From Plantago ovata (taxonomy: Eukaryota > Streptophyta > Magnoliopsida > Lamiales > Plantaginaceae): a stretch of DNA of 64,000 bases. Of the stretch, positions 26,151 through 37,882 are shown one piece after another (position 1 is the stretch's first letter; the number at the start of each line of letters is the position of its first letter). Made by a program: the position numbers and the translations under genes. The notes below the pieces were generated by a model. That model worked only from the letters and a program-made list of their open reading frames with translations. It was not told the DNA's origin and searched no databases. The stretch is from positions 10,195,745 through 10,259,744 of the forward strand of contig CM051456.1 of the NCBI GenBank assembly GCA_028274465.1, read 5' to 3'.

Positions 26151-29100
26151 TCTTTTTTATTTATTCTCTTCTTAATTTTTTATTTTTTAACATAAAGTTG
26201 TATGACGTATTATACTTAATTTTAGAAATAACCATGATATGTTCTTATAAAAAAAGACATACTTCCTTCGTCCAATAATAAACGTAACACTTGATTTTGT
26301 TGACTTTTTCGATGGTCATTTTGACTTTATATTATTTTTAAACCTTACGATAAAAATAACTAAAAACATCAGATTATGAAACTAGAATGTTTATATGAAG
26401 CACTTGACAATATATTCAACTGATGAAGAATACCAATTAACATGTGGAAAAAATGCATTGCAGACTTTGAAGTTGAATGTTTCCAAAGTCTAGAGATGTA
26501 TCTGTTGGTTAGTAACTCATTGGAAGAATACTTTTCGTATCTCTAATATAGTTCAATTCAAAACTATTAATTGCATAACTACAAAACTATATATATTTAT
26601 AGCACACCATTTATATTAAGTTTGATTACTCAATTAGTTATTTTTTTATTACGTTTGAAGTCATTATGTGAAGATGATATATTCACTCCATTTATTTCAA
26701 TATATTATTTAATAAAACAATAATGTTTTATAAGATTACGCTTCACACGCTCGCGTGTGATGCGGTTCCTAGTAGTAGCTATTGCTAATAAATTATCACG
26801 TCGCAAATTGCAATAAACTTGTTAGATACTAGTACTACAATAAGTCATCCATCTTCAAGGTCTCTTCTAGAACAACTTTTAAGGTGACAAATTAGTTGGT
26901 ACTACACTCCTTTTAACAACCTCCCTTCACTTTAATGTAATTTACTACAGTACTCCTATGATTCTATGAAGGTGGAGGGAGTACCAAATGCAGGTGCTAA
27001 TTAGCTTCACCTGCTTGAGCTTATTATACCCAACAATAGTATGCTCCATACATATATATTTTAAACGTTGTTTTATAATTTTAAGATACCAAAATCAAAA
27101 AATACACGGGTTACATATGTGTGAGTACTTGAATTGAAGAAGATTGATTAAGACAATAATTGCAATCCACTTAAGCTCAGTTCCTTGGTTGGTAAGTATC
27201 ACAACACTTTCCTGGCTGAAATCAAAGCGCCATTATCAATCTGGAAAAAGGACTTTGGTATACTACAAAGTTGTAAAAGGTTTATGTTTCCAAAATATTA
27301 GATGCTCCGTTCCGTTCTACTGCGGAAAGTGTTAACTTAGTGGTGATTAATTAAACATAGGTTAAGACCATACTACTAAACTTAAAAGTACATAATGGAC
27401 CTTCACTTACATTGTTGGGCCTTGGACATGCCGACAACCCTTTTGACTCTAATGCATCCGGGTCGGCATGCTGTTTAGTGTTTACTATATAAATATTCTT
27501 TTTCATATTTTTGCCCTTTAAATGGCTATTAAGAAGTTCAATAAAAATCATTTCTTTTAAAAATATTAGAATCCCAAGGAGGCTAGGAGCAATTGGTGTA
27601 GTAGTATCCCTCCCACGGATGGCTTAATTAGTGAATGTTTTCTCAAGTTGATAAGTGATCAATATCACAATTAAATAAAAATTGATCTATTATATATTAA
27701 TTTAAATAAAACTAAGCTTTCGATCTGATTTATCATTAGTGGTTCGCATGTTAATGATCATACTTTTATCTTTGATAACCCTATCCTTTACTCCTTTGGA
27801 AAAAAAAGAAGTGATTTATAGACGTGTACATTCGATGGAGTTTATGGCGTCGGTTGAATAATACTATCACCCCCATTTTATGTTTAGGAGTAGTTTTAAG
27901 CTATGTTTTGAAATCGAGAACTGAAAGCCGAGCCGAACACCCCAAAAAAGAGGTCGGACCGGGATGGATCGGATTAGACCGGAGTCAGACCGGAAATTTG
28001 TTGAACCGTACATCTAACAGTTCACGGCCGAACCAGTCTAACCGTCCGGTCGAACCCGTTTTTAAAACATAAGTTTTAAGTTTTAACTAACGCTCTTTCG
28101 GAACTTCATTCTTAGTTTCAAAATGTGAAATCTTTATTTTCTATCAATTTATTATTCAAACATTTTCAAAAAACATATAATTTAAACGTCATGAGAACTA
28201 AACCCCTTTGACGAAGTATTGTTGTTGAAATTATTATTATTATACAGTTGTTTTCTCAAGATTCACATATATTGTCTGATGCATACCATTGTGTCCATAT
28301 TCGTAAATTTGAGATAACAACAAATCACAAAATAAAAAATATCTTAAACTACCAAGGTAGTAGAAGTATACATTTAGGGGTAGGTATTATTTGGAAGAGA
28401 ACAAAAAGAATACTTAGTTATATTTACATTGTGACAAATATTTGATAATAAAGTATGGATTGAAAAATACCTATATATTTATAATTTGTACAATTTGTTT
28501 AGTTTCTAACACACTATTCTTAGTCCACCATGAACACATATTAGTAGTGGTGAATGATGTCGAATTACATTATAAAACTCGCAAAAAACATTACAAATTC
28601 CAATTTCTAGTCACGAATTTTGTCTCCCTATGCATCACAAAGCACAATGCTCATCAACTTGATCATAAATCTAGCAAATGTGAACAAAATGAATCTTTAA
28701 AAGTCCAGTTAGTTCTACCAAATCCTCACATTCTAGGTTTCCTTTCAATAGATTGCAGTATATATCGTACGTTTGGTTGGTAGCAAGAGATTATATTAAA
28801 TAGTTAAGTTGTAAGTGAATATCAATAAAGAAAATTGATGATGAATTTATTAAATATATTATTGACTAGAGGAAAACTCCAAAATTAAAGAATGACAACT
28901 CTACAAAGTTGTGAACATGTCACATGCGGCTTTACTAGTAGGTCATTTCAATTATATATGAAATTTAAAAAGCGGAATTACGTAGAAATACTATGTTAAG
29001 AATAATATGCATTGTTGTTACATCACTCAATTCCACCAATTTTTACTACTAATATTCACACACGAAGAATTGAGAAAAGTATATGGATTTTCTGCTTGTA

Positions 29101-30639
29101 TTGTTAGGAGGACACAATCCTTTGCGCGAGTTTGTTAGATAATTTTTACGTGTTGCAGAAAATAATGAATTCAGTGGTAAATCTAGTATACAATCCATGA
29201 ATGTGTTACTAAATTATAACTAAGATTCAGCACAATGGCAATTGTTTTTTTGTTTTCAATTTTGGAGGGTGTAGTCAAAAGTTCATGGTGATAGCTAATT
29301 TGGTTAATTTATTGATAGATATTCCTTATTTTAATAAATTTTAATAAGTGCAGATATAAACCAGGTTAAAATTGTCTCCAAGTAGGAAGACATACAAAGG
29401 TGCATACAATCCTTCCGGAAAATAACAAGTTTAATTCAAATCAGTTCAGAGAGAAAAAAAAATAAAGACTTAGACCATTGTTTTGAAAAATGAAAAAATA
29501 AGAAGGGAAAAAAAAATTAGAAACCTAACACAAAATTACATTTATATCTTGACGGTGATAATGGCAGAGCACAAAGTACCAATGCCAAATCAAATTCCTT
29601 TTTATAGACTACATTTTTAATTAATTCGTCATTAGTAATTTGTGCTATAAAATTATCACTCGCCTTTATATATATTTGAAACTTGTATAAAAGTAATTTT
29701 ACAATGTAATGGAGTTTTCTTATGTTACATACTGTACTTATTGTTGTTAACTCATAAAAGAAATAGTTAAATAATTTGTTGGAAATAATAAGTTGAAGAT
29801 GGTAAGTAATAAAGTTGTCCTCCCTTTAACATCTTCTTTATAATAATAATACTATAATTAACAAATAAACTACGAAGTAATATGTCTTCATATTCTACTA
29901 TAATTAAATAAATCAAACAAGGTTTATCCACTAATGAATTTACTAAACAATTTCATAAAAATTACTATTACTACTTCCTCAATCCATGTAAATGAAAAAA
30001 TCTTTCCATTTCAAAGATGGACTTGTTTAATGTCACGTTTAGTAAATCCTACCCAAAAAATAGTTTATAAAGTTATATTATTAAAATATAATGGTTATAT
30101 TTATATCACATTAAAAAGTTAACGTTTTTAAAAGAAAAACTTTTGTATAAATAACGAAATTACTTAATTAGTTTATCATCTACTCCATAATAATCAACTA
30201 GTCTATGTCATTTTTATATTAAAATCACCCATTAATTTTAGTTCAGATAAATTTTAGACTAGAACAAAATGTTGGAACGTACAAATAAACTAATTAAGTA
30301 TGAATTCAATTATGAGTTATCACCGAGCTTATCAATCGTGAATTGATGCATAATAATGAGACAAGAGAAGGTGCTAAAATTAGTGTTGGGTAATAAGTAA
30401 TGAGTCCTGTCTGGCATAGGACAACACAACATAAAAGACAGACACAAATAAGAAGGAAGAAGAAAGAAAGAAAGAAAGTATTGGTGGATTTGATTATTTG
30501 GTGTGTGATTTGATGATGATCATCAGCTTCTTCACCTTCACGCCCACCACGTCTTCTCCTCCTCCTACCATCTGTTTGGCATCTCACCACATTTAGCATC
30601 AATTCTCGGAAACTCAATACAATCAAAACTTATTTCTTC

Positions 30640-31251
30640 CAACTAACAACACCATTCCATTTTTTTCTTTTTTCCCCCATTTTTTGTTTTTTCTTTCGTT
30701 TCTAGAAAACAAAACAAAACAAAGAAATTTGCTCCGGCAAAGCGCAAAAAGGGCTCTCTGTTCTTTCTTTCTCATTGGTTGATTTGTTTTTTCTCCTTTT
30801 CCTCTTGTCCTCACAATCAACCCACCTGCTTCTTCAATCCAAAATCTCTCACCATTTGTGTATATCAGAGACCACATCGAAAAAGGCAAAAAGGGAAAGC
30901 TGGTTGCTTTTGTTTTTTGTTTTCTTCTTCTTCTTGCGATATTTCTTTTCCTTTTGTTGCTTTAGTTGTTTCTTTTTTCAAACATACGAAACGACCCATT
31001 TCAAGAAACCGCATGGTAAGGATACCCTTTTGAGCAAATGAGCCAGAACACAAACTAGACAGACAAAGAGAGAGTCTAGCTATTTGTTTCTTTAAGTTGT
31101 CGACGACATGTTTGTTGTTTTGCCTGACAGAGTTGTATCCTTCTTGATAGAAAGAAAATTTGATCTGGGCTAATAACAACAACAAACCACTTCTTCTTGT
31201 TGAAGATACATAGACATATTTGAAAGGTGGAGCCTATGAAAAGATTAGATA
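30640..31251 (+). other. 5' leader region of the PIP 5-kinase gene
   Basis: A strongly C/T-rich stretch with long T runs precedes the start codon, typical of a plant 5' leader. A possible leader intron runs from gtaagg at 31016 to the acceptor tgacag ending at 31130. Open frames on both strands here reflect low-complexity sequence, not genes. Confidence 0.4.
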
Positions 31252-31268
31252 ATGAGCGGCATTGTTAA
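31236..31268 (+). promoter_or_regulatory. Upstream ORF overlapping the PIP 5-kinase start
   Basis: ATG at 31236 opens ten codons and stops at 31268, overlapping the main ATG at 31252 in another frame. Ribosomes starting here would pass over the kinase start. Both ATGs have A at -3 or nearby, so leaky scanning is possible. Confidence 0.45.
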
Positions 31269-34200
31269 GTCCCTGGAAGCAAAGTTTAAGAAAACACAAG
31301 CCTCTGCCAAGAAAAAAGCTAATAGCATTTTTACAGCAATGTCAGTGGCCCATGTCGATGATGATGAAACTCTCAACCCTGGTGAGGTTTACCATGTTGA
31401 AAAGGTTTTCCCTAATGGTGACGTGTACATGGGCCAATGGTCGAATAACGCCCCCAACGGTCATGGCAAGTCTTTGTGGGTTGATGGTTGTATGTATGTT
31501 GGCGACTGGTCGAAAGGGAAGAAGAACGGGAAGGGGAAGTTTAGCTGGCCTTCCGGTGCCACTTACGAAGGCCAGTTCAGGAATGGGTACATGGATGGTG
31601 AAGGGACTTACACTGGCTCTTCGAATGACGTGTATAAAGGCTCTTGGGTGTTTAACATGAAGCATGGTAAGGGGATTAGGCATTATCCCAGTGGGGACTA
31701 CTACGAGGGGCAGTGGAGGCGGGGGAAGCTTGATGGTAAGGGTAGGTACCAGTGGAGTAATGGGAATCAGTATATTGGTCATTGGAGGCATGGACGGATG
31801 AATGGCAACGGGACGATGATTTGGACTAATGGGGATCGGTATGATGGTTGTTGGGTGGAAGGGTTGCCTAAAGGGAACGGAACGTTTAGGTGGGAGGATG
31901 GGAGTTTTTATGTTGGGGTTTGGAGTAACGATCCTAAGGAGCAAAGCGGGACTTACTATCCGTCCGGTACTCAAACGGGGAGTTTTGATTGGAATCCTCA
32001 AGAGTTGTACTTGGTTAACTTGGGTGATTGCAGGATTAGTTCTGGGGAGAAGATATCTGTCTTCCCTTCTCAGAAGACTGTCAATTGGCCTAGTGAAACG
32101 AAATCATTGCAAAAGCAGTCTGCATGGAAGAATTATAAAGATATTGACGCGAGATTGAGAAGAGCTTCAGCAGATGGGAGGCTGAGCAGTAGCGGCGTCA
32201 GCACAGGTTCGGCATCTGATTTGAGCAATGATGAAAGTAGTGATTATTTAACATCTGAAAGAGAAGGCGACGAATGTAGTAGAGGTGATGAGTTAGGTGC
32301 TTCCCGAGGGTATAGACTGCCTCATATGATAATAAAGCCTCCAAAAAAGCAGGGGATAACAATAGCTAAAGGACATAAGAATTATGAGCTTATGCTCAAT
32401 TTGCAGCTTGGAATAAGGTATTGACATCTTATTAATTCATTACATAAAATCGTATGTGCATGTCTCTTAGCTTTTCTGTGCTTAGATACTGAAATGCTAT
32501 GGATCCTTTTGTTGGTTATTAACATGTACTTAAAGTTTTCGTCTGGTTATTTGCTAGTTGGTTTGGTTTAGTTTAGTTCTCAGAATATCTGTTGATTCAG
32601 TGAAGCTAGATTAAGACAGGAAGCACTAAATCTAAAGAGTTGCTTGCTGTTTACAAGACAGAGAGATACCATAGCAGCGCATGACTGTACGGTTTCTTGT
32701 TCTAGTGTTAATTTTCTTTATATTCATCATAAACTTCATACTTTAAATGCAGAATACTATAACTTTCTCAGGACTAATGAAGCATTAGTCATGCTTTTGA
32801 ATAACTTTAGTATCATCATTTCGAGATTCTTAGCAACATGAATACTTGTTTAATGTGAAATAGTTTCCATGTTTCTATTTATTAGTTTTCTTTTTGTAGC
32901 TCATCTTTACTGTTATTCAGACATTCTGTAGGAAGACCTGCTCCAGCAACATCCCTTGATTTGAAAGCTTCTGCTTTTGATCCAAAGGATAAAATATGGA
33001 CCAGATTTCCTCCGGACGGATCAAAGAGTACACCGCCTCATCAATCATGTGAATTCAAATGGAAGGATTACTGTCCGTTAGTTTTTAGGTAAGGTACTGA
33101 TGTATTATTTCTCTGATCAAACAAAGCATGATAAGTCACATTAGTATTTTCAACAAATGCTTACCTTGGGAACTTTTCTTTTGTTAGTGTATTTCTCTCA
33201 GATGATTTGATTTTTGTGTGCTGGTTCCAGGACGCTCAGAAAACTATTTAAGGTGGATCCGGCTGATTACATGATATCCATATGTGGAAATGATGCCCTT
33301 CGGGAGCTCTCATCACCTGGGAAAAGTGGAAGCTTCTTCTACTTGACCACTGATGACAAATACATGATTAAAACCATGAAAAAATCAGAAGTGAAAGTGA
33401 GTTTCATTTTCAACCACCAATCTAAACCCGGTGACTACATTTTGTTGTTCCTTTGTTTACATATAGATTTAGACATATGTTGATGAGTAATTCTAGAATT
33501 CCAAATTTCTGTAGCAGGTTCTTAAAAGAATGCTTCCCGCTTATTATAATCATGTCCGGTCCTATGAAAACACTCTGGTCACCAAATTCTTTGGCCTTCA
33601 TTGTGTGAAGGTGTCTGGACATGCTCAAAAGAAGGTAATGAAACTGGCTTCAGTCTGTTTATGAAATTTTAATAGTCATGAACTTTGGTGACCGAAAAGC
33701 CTCTAATTCACATTACTATGACCAGGTGCGCTTTGTCATAATGGGAAATTTGTTCTGTACTGACTTCCCCATCCATAGACGTTTCGACTTGAAAGGGTCT
33801 TCTCATGGTCGCTTAACTGAGAAACCTGAATCCGAGATTGAGGCAACCACAACACTCAAGGATCTCGATTTAAACTTCATCTTCCGGCTGCAGAAGTCTT
33901 GGTTCCAACAGTTCTGCTGGTAATAAAATCATAGCCTCATTGTGAAATACATGAATACACCATGTTAAATGCAACTTGCACCAAAATCTCCGTGTGTTAA
34001 TCCTATAAGTAACTTTTTGTGTTTTTTTGTAAAAACAAACACCAAAATTTGGAATGTTATAGATTTCTCCGAGAAAGGTGTCTGATGTAGAGTTTTAAAA
34101 ATACTGGGAGATTTGATGCAGGTTGCATAACTCACGGGTCTTATGCTAGTTAAGACATTGTTTCCAAAGAATGAGTTTCTGTTATTTGAAATATCCAATG

Positions 34201-35092
34201 CTAGTTAAAAAAAAAAAGTTGATAGAATGAATATCTTCTTATGATCAAGTATGGTTTGGCTACTGGCATCTTATAACTAAATATGAAGCTCAAAGGAAGC
34301 TCAAAGGCGCATGTTTATGTGAATCGGAAATTTTAATGTGCAGCCAAGTAGACAAAGATTGCGAGTTTCTTGCACAGGAGAGAATTATGGATTACAGTCT
34401 TTTAGTTGGCATTCATTTCCGAGATGTGTCACATTCTGGTGAACCGCTAAATACAAATTCCAAAGCTCGAATTCCAACTGGTATGTATGGGCAACATTTC
34501 CCATCACTGCTTCCCATTCTATGCTTCTTTTGATTTTCTCCTTGTAAAGTTTCCAACACATTCATTATGTAGGTAAAGCGAACCAAAGTAGTGAAGGAGG
34601 CACTCCTGGATTATCCAGGTCAGATATGGATACCCTTTTCGAAGTTAACCAACACAACACGATTCTCACAAGTCTGCATGAAAATTCAGATGCATTTTGT
34701 TTTGTTTTTGTACCAAACAGTGTTAAAAGGCTAAAAGCTTTTTTAAAGGAATTTTTCATCAGATCATATTTCTGACCCAGGATCATTTGTATTCAACTTA
34801 TTGCAGATCGTCCATAAATTTAGGTTCGAGCATGCGAGTACGAGCCGAACTAACAGTGAGAAAAAACAAAGACGATCCACAGCTGGTTGGCGAACCTACT
34901 GGGGAGTACTATGATGTAATCCTAGTATTTGGCATGATAGACATACTTCAAGATTACGATATTAGCAAGAAGCTCGAACATGCCTACAAATCATTTCAGT
35001 ATGACGCTACTTCAATATCTGCAGTGGACCCCAGACTCTACTCCAAGCGTTTCCGCGACTTCATTTTCAAAATTTTCACAGAAGACACTTGA
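31252..35092 (+). CDS. Phosphatidylinositol 4-phosphate 5-kinase with N-terminal MORN repeats
   Basis: Eight exons join in frame: 31252-32417, 32921-33088, 33231-33396, 33518-33634, 33726-33919, 34344-34480, 34573-34618 and 34807-35092, giving 759 residues. Eight MORN repeats run at 23-residue spacing from about residue 58 to 240 (YMGQW, YVGDW, YEGQF, YKGSW, YEGQW, YIGHW, YDGCW, YVGVW). A basic, serine-rich linker ([15 protein letters not shown]) follows, then the lipid kinase domain with [21 protein letters not shown] and [13 protein letters not shown]. The activation loop [13 protein letters not shown] is of the PI4P-5-kinase type. The enzyme makes PI(4,5)P2 at the plasma membrane, and MORN repeats help place it there. 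Length and layout match the PIP5K4/5/6 group. Intron 6 (34481-34572) is short, and exon 7 is only 46 bases. A short uORF overlaps the start. Confidence 0.94.
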
Positions 35093-36530
35093 ACTCACAC
35101 TTTTATGGATGTGTTTAACGTGCGAGTTGGGTAGATGTCAGTGTACAGATGATAGACCCTGGGGAGGAAAAGTAAATATGCACGAACTGTTTTTCTCCAT
35201 GAAGCTCATCGGCCCTTGTGGATTGTGGTGTCTCTAAAGTCGCAGACTGCTGCAGTTAGATTTTTGTTCACTTTGTTGTATTTATATATAGTACAGGTAG
35301 GTCATATAGGATTGGGTCGAGTTACGGGATAGAAACGTGAAAGGCATGTCCAGGTTAAGTTTTTCATACCAATTCTGTTGTCTCAGAAGGGGTTGAAGAG
35401 TCTTTTGGACATGCTGTTGTTGTATAGAAGAGGAGGAAGAGAAACAATGAAAAGAGGCAATGGAATACACATTTAATAGTTCAAAACATCTAGCAATGTG
35501 CTACTCTTATTACTGTTTTGCTGCTAGTATTTAACTAACTTGCAGTTCTCTGTTCAAGTTTAACTTGTAGCTCCAAAATATAGGCATCAGATGAGATATT
35601 TTTTGCTCATTCTCTGCGATACTGGATAGCGTGAAACCGCAGCGTGTCAGTTGCATCTCTGCATCACATTCTCTTTATTGCACGGAGTCTAGTGTTTTGG
35701 AAGATTCGCTCAAACCCAAAATGCGGAAAGTTCGTTCTTTAGATTACACATCGAATTGGAGCTTGTTATACATTGTTCACACTCACACAGATTCCACTGT
35801 GAAGAACATGTATACATGATATAGAGTCTATAACTAAGTGATGACTAAGATAATCACAAGTTCACAACACAGACAGAACAAACTGGCAAGATACATTCAG
35901 AAGCGAAAGGATAAGATAAATAAAGTACACAACTGAATGTCGGAACCAAGATTCCAGGGAACCATCAGATTCAGAGCATTGTGCCATATTGACTTTAGAA
36001 GAAAAGTGGGTATCCATAACTTTTTGGCTCGTCTGTTGCGTTCTTACATGTAAAAAATCATATCCAAAAGATCATTAGGATAAGTCAAATAATTTTCTTG
36101 GAAAATGTCACGCCTTGATATTGCAATAATTTGCATTAACAATCAAAGATAATCTATCTACGTGCTTGCATGTCATGCTCCTTGCCGATGCAGGTGATCA
36201 AGTTTGATTTATAATGATTCAGTTTTTCTTGTTATTAATGGTCAAAGAAGATTAACTGATCTTAATATAAGAATATGATTGCTAATCACGTCTCGTTAAA
36301 GGCTTAAAGCATACTTCTATGTTATCTCCTGGGAGCAATTAACATTATCCCGATATATATGGAGGGGGTGATCGAAGCAGGTCTTCTCACAGGTACTGTG
36401 GGTCCCATGTGAAGGACCCGCATTGGGCTGTGAGTGTGACCGTGTCCGATAGGTGCACTGAGTCATTGAATTATCAAGCAAGCTTAATGTTTTTTTTTTT
36501 TTTTCTTTCTTTTGAAAGGAAATTACTTCG

Positions 36531-36879
36531 TGGTTGTTTGCAACAATTTAACTTATTGAGTTTATCACTTATTTTAAGCAGAAGCAGCTTTTTGAGGGTT
36601 TGCAACAGCTTATAAGCTGCTTAATTCTCTTAAATTAAGCTGGATAAGTTGAAGTTGGAGAAGTTGGATTGTACCTAATTCAACAACTTCTCCTTACATT
36701 AAGCTCGATTTTAGTTGTTTTTGTCCAAAAAGTTAGATTTTCAAACACTACTCCTACAACTTATCTAATTTTTAAGTAGTTTTTTGCAAACACCCATCAA
36801 ATTCTCTAATAATCCAACTTTATCAACTTATCCTTAAGTTAAGCCATTTATTTTAAGTTGAAATTGTTGCAAACACCCA
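36531..36879. mobile_element. MITE-like inverted-repeat element
   Basis: The left end, GGTTGTTTGCAACAATTTAA, matches the complement of the right end, GGGTGTTTGCAACAATTTCA, over about 24 bases with few differences. The inside is rich in self-complementary words such as aacttataagctgctt and aagttgaagttgg. Terminal GGGTGTTTGC sequence is common in hAT-type MITEs of plants. No clear target duplication was identified. Confidence 0.6.
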
Positions 36880-37232
36880 TCAGATTAAATTGAAAGGTTG
36901 GTAGTTTTACGACCCAAGTTCTTAGTACATGAAACCAAACGCAACTATACATGATGCATCCTCACTAATCGTTCTAGCTAACCAGCCCGGACAAGCGTCC
37001 CATTCCCATAATGCAAAGAGTTGCATGTGAAACTTTTATTTTACTGTCAGAGTAAGCAAAGAAGAAACCATTTCTGTGCCAATCATATCTATATTCACTG
37101 AATTTGGAAAGAAAATCTGTACAGAAAAGTAAAAAATACACTGTTATTTATAGCTAGAAATCCACCTAAATTTACAAACTAAAGTAAGCAATTGCCCCCG
37201 AGAAATATTTGTACGGAGAAGATGACCTCTTT

Positions 37233-37367
37233 TTAGGTGATAGGGAGGTAACCACTACGACACCCTCTAATAGAGTGTGTGGGCCCCATGTGGGCCCCCA
37301 CCTCATCTGTTAGAGGGTGTGCCCCCACCTCATCTATTAGAGGGTGTCGCAGTGGTTACGCACCTAA
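37233..37367. mobile_element. Small foldback MITE with internal duplication
   Basis: The left arm (ttaggtgatagggaggtaac, continuing accactacgacaccctctaatag) pairs with the right arm's complement (ttaggtgcgtaaccactgcg, continuing acaccctctaatag) over roughly 38 bases. The middle contains ggccccatgtgggcc and a 27-bp tandem pair at 37294-37347. The whole 135 bp would fold into a long hairpin. Target duplication is unclear. Confidence 0.65.
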
Positions 37368-37882
37368 CATCTAATAAACGCTTCAATATGCTGTCGTCGT
37401 TCTTATTTCTCCTTGTTCCAGTTCGCGCTCCATGACTTCTTCACTTCTGTTAGTTCCTTTGTTTCCTTCTTCAATTTTTTCTTCTTTCTTCTTCTGTTTT
37501 CTCTGAGACTTACAATTCACTTGTAATTAGCTGCTATATCGTGTAAAAAAAAAGAGAAAAAAAAAAAGAAGATATTTCTGCTGAACAGACAACTTGAGGT
37601 GTTTCGTCAATATAATACACGAGTTTTTGTCCCAACCGCACATCCAATCATCCATTTATACACAGCCTACAAATATGAACCACATAAGATTTCTAGTTTG
37701 TGAAATTCAACATTAAAACTATACACGTATGACTGCAGGTTAATAGCCGAAGATCTTATCCCTAGCAGTAACATCACGGAATTCATCTTGACCATTGGAA
37801 AAGGCCGTGATAAGTACACTGTCCCCATTTCAAGTGATATGGATGTCGTTCAGACATGGATTATGTAAGAATTCTGCCAATA

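Larger units (their letters stand above)
23587..30600. other. Seven-kilobase AT-rich, gene-poor interval
   Basis: No frame here has a recognisable product. Visible contents are a decayed SINE piece (about 25005-25110), a 65-bp tandem array (25986-26150), and a short GC-richer patch at 27940-28060 with repeated ccggtc/gaaccg words of the kind common in plant repeats. The remainder is AT-rich with microsatellite-like runs. The 113-codon frame at 28442-28783 is AT-biased, lacks a promoter, and is probably chance. Confidence 0.5.
35093..37882. other. Intergenic interval with two small inverted-repeat elements
   Basis: It contains the PIP 5-kinase 3' UTR, two MITE-like elements (36531-36879 and 37233-37367), a T-run at 36490-36504 and the 3' UTR of the minus-strand gene that ends at 37883. 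No gene frame is supported. Confidence 0.55.

Noticed and set aside
27824..28072. 82-codon frame with ccggtc/gaaccg repeats
   Set aside because: The GC-richer patch looks like repeat debris; the peptide is unlike any protein family I know.
28442..28783. 113-codon plus-strand frame in the gene-poor interval
   Set aside because: AT-driven composition, no family resemblance, no promoter or splice support.
30306..30889. Two minus-strand frames upstream of the PIP 5-kinase
   Set aside because: They arise from the C/T-rich leader read backwards (Arg/Gly/Lys runs) and have no homology signal.
31342..32001. 219-codon open frame on the minus strand opposite the PIP 5-kinase first exon
   Set aside because: It is antisense to eight regularly spaced MORN repeats whose biased codons keep the opposite strand open. 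The product is low-complexity Pro/Ile/Thr and matches nothing I know.
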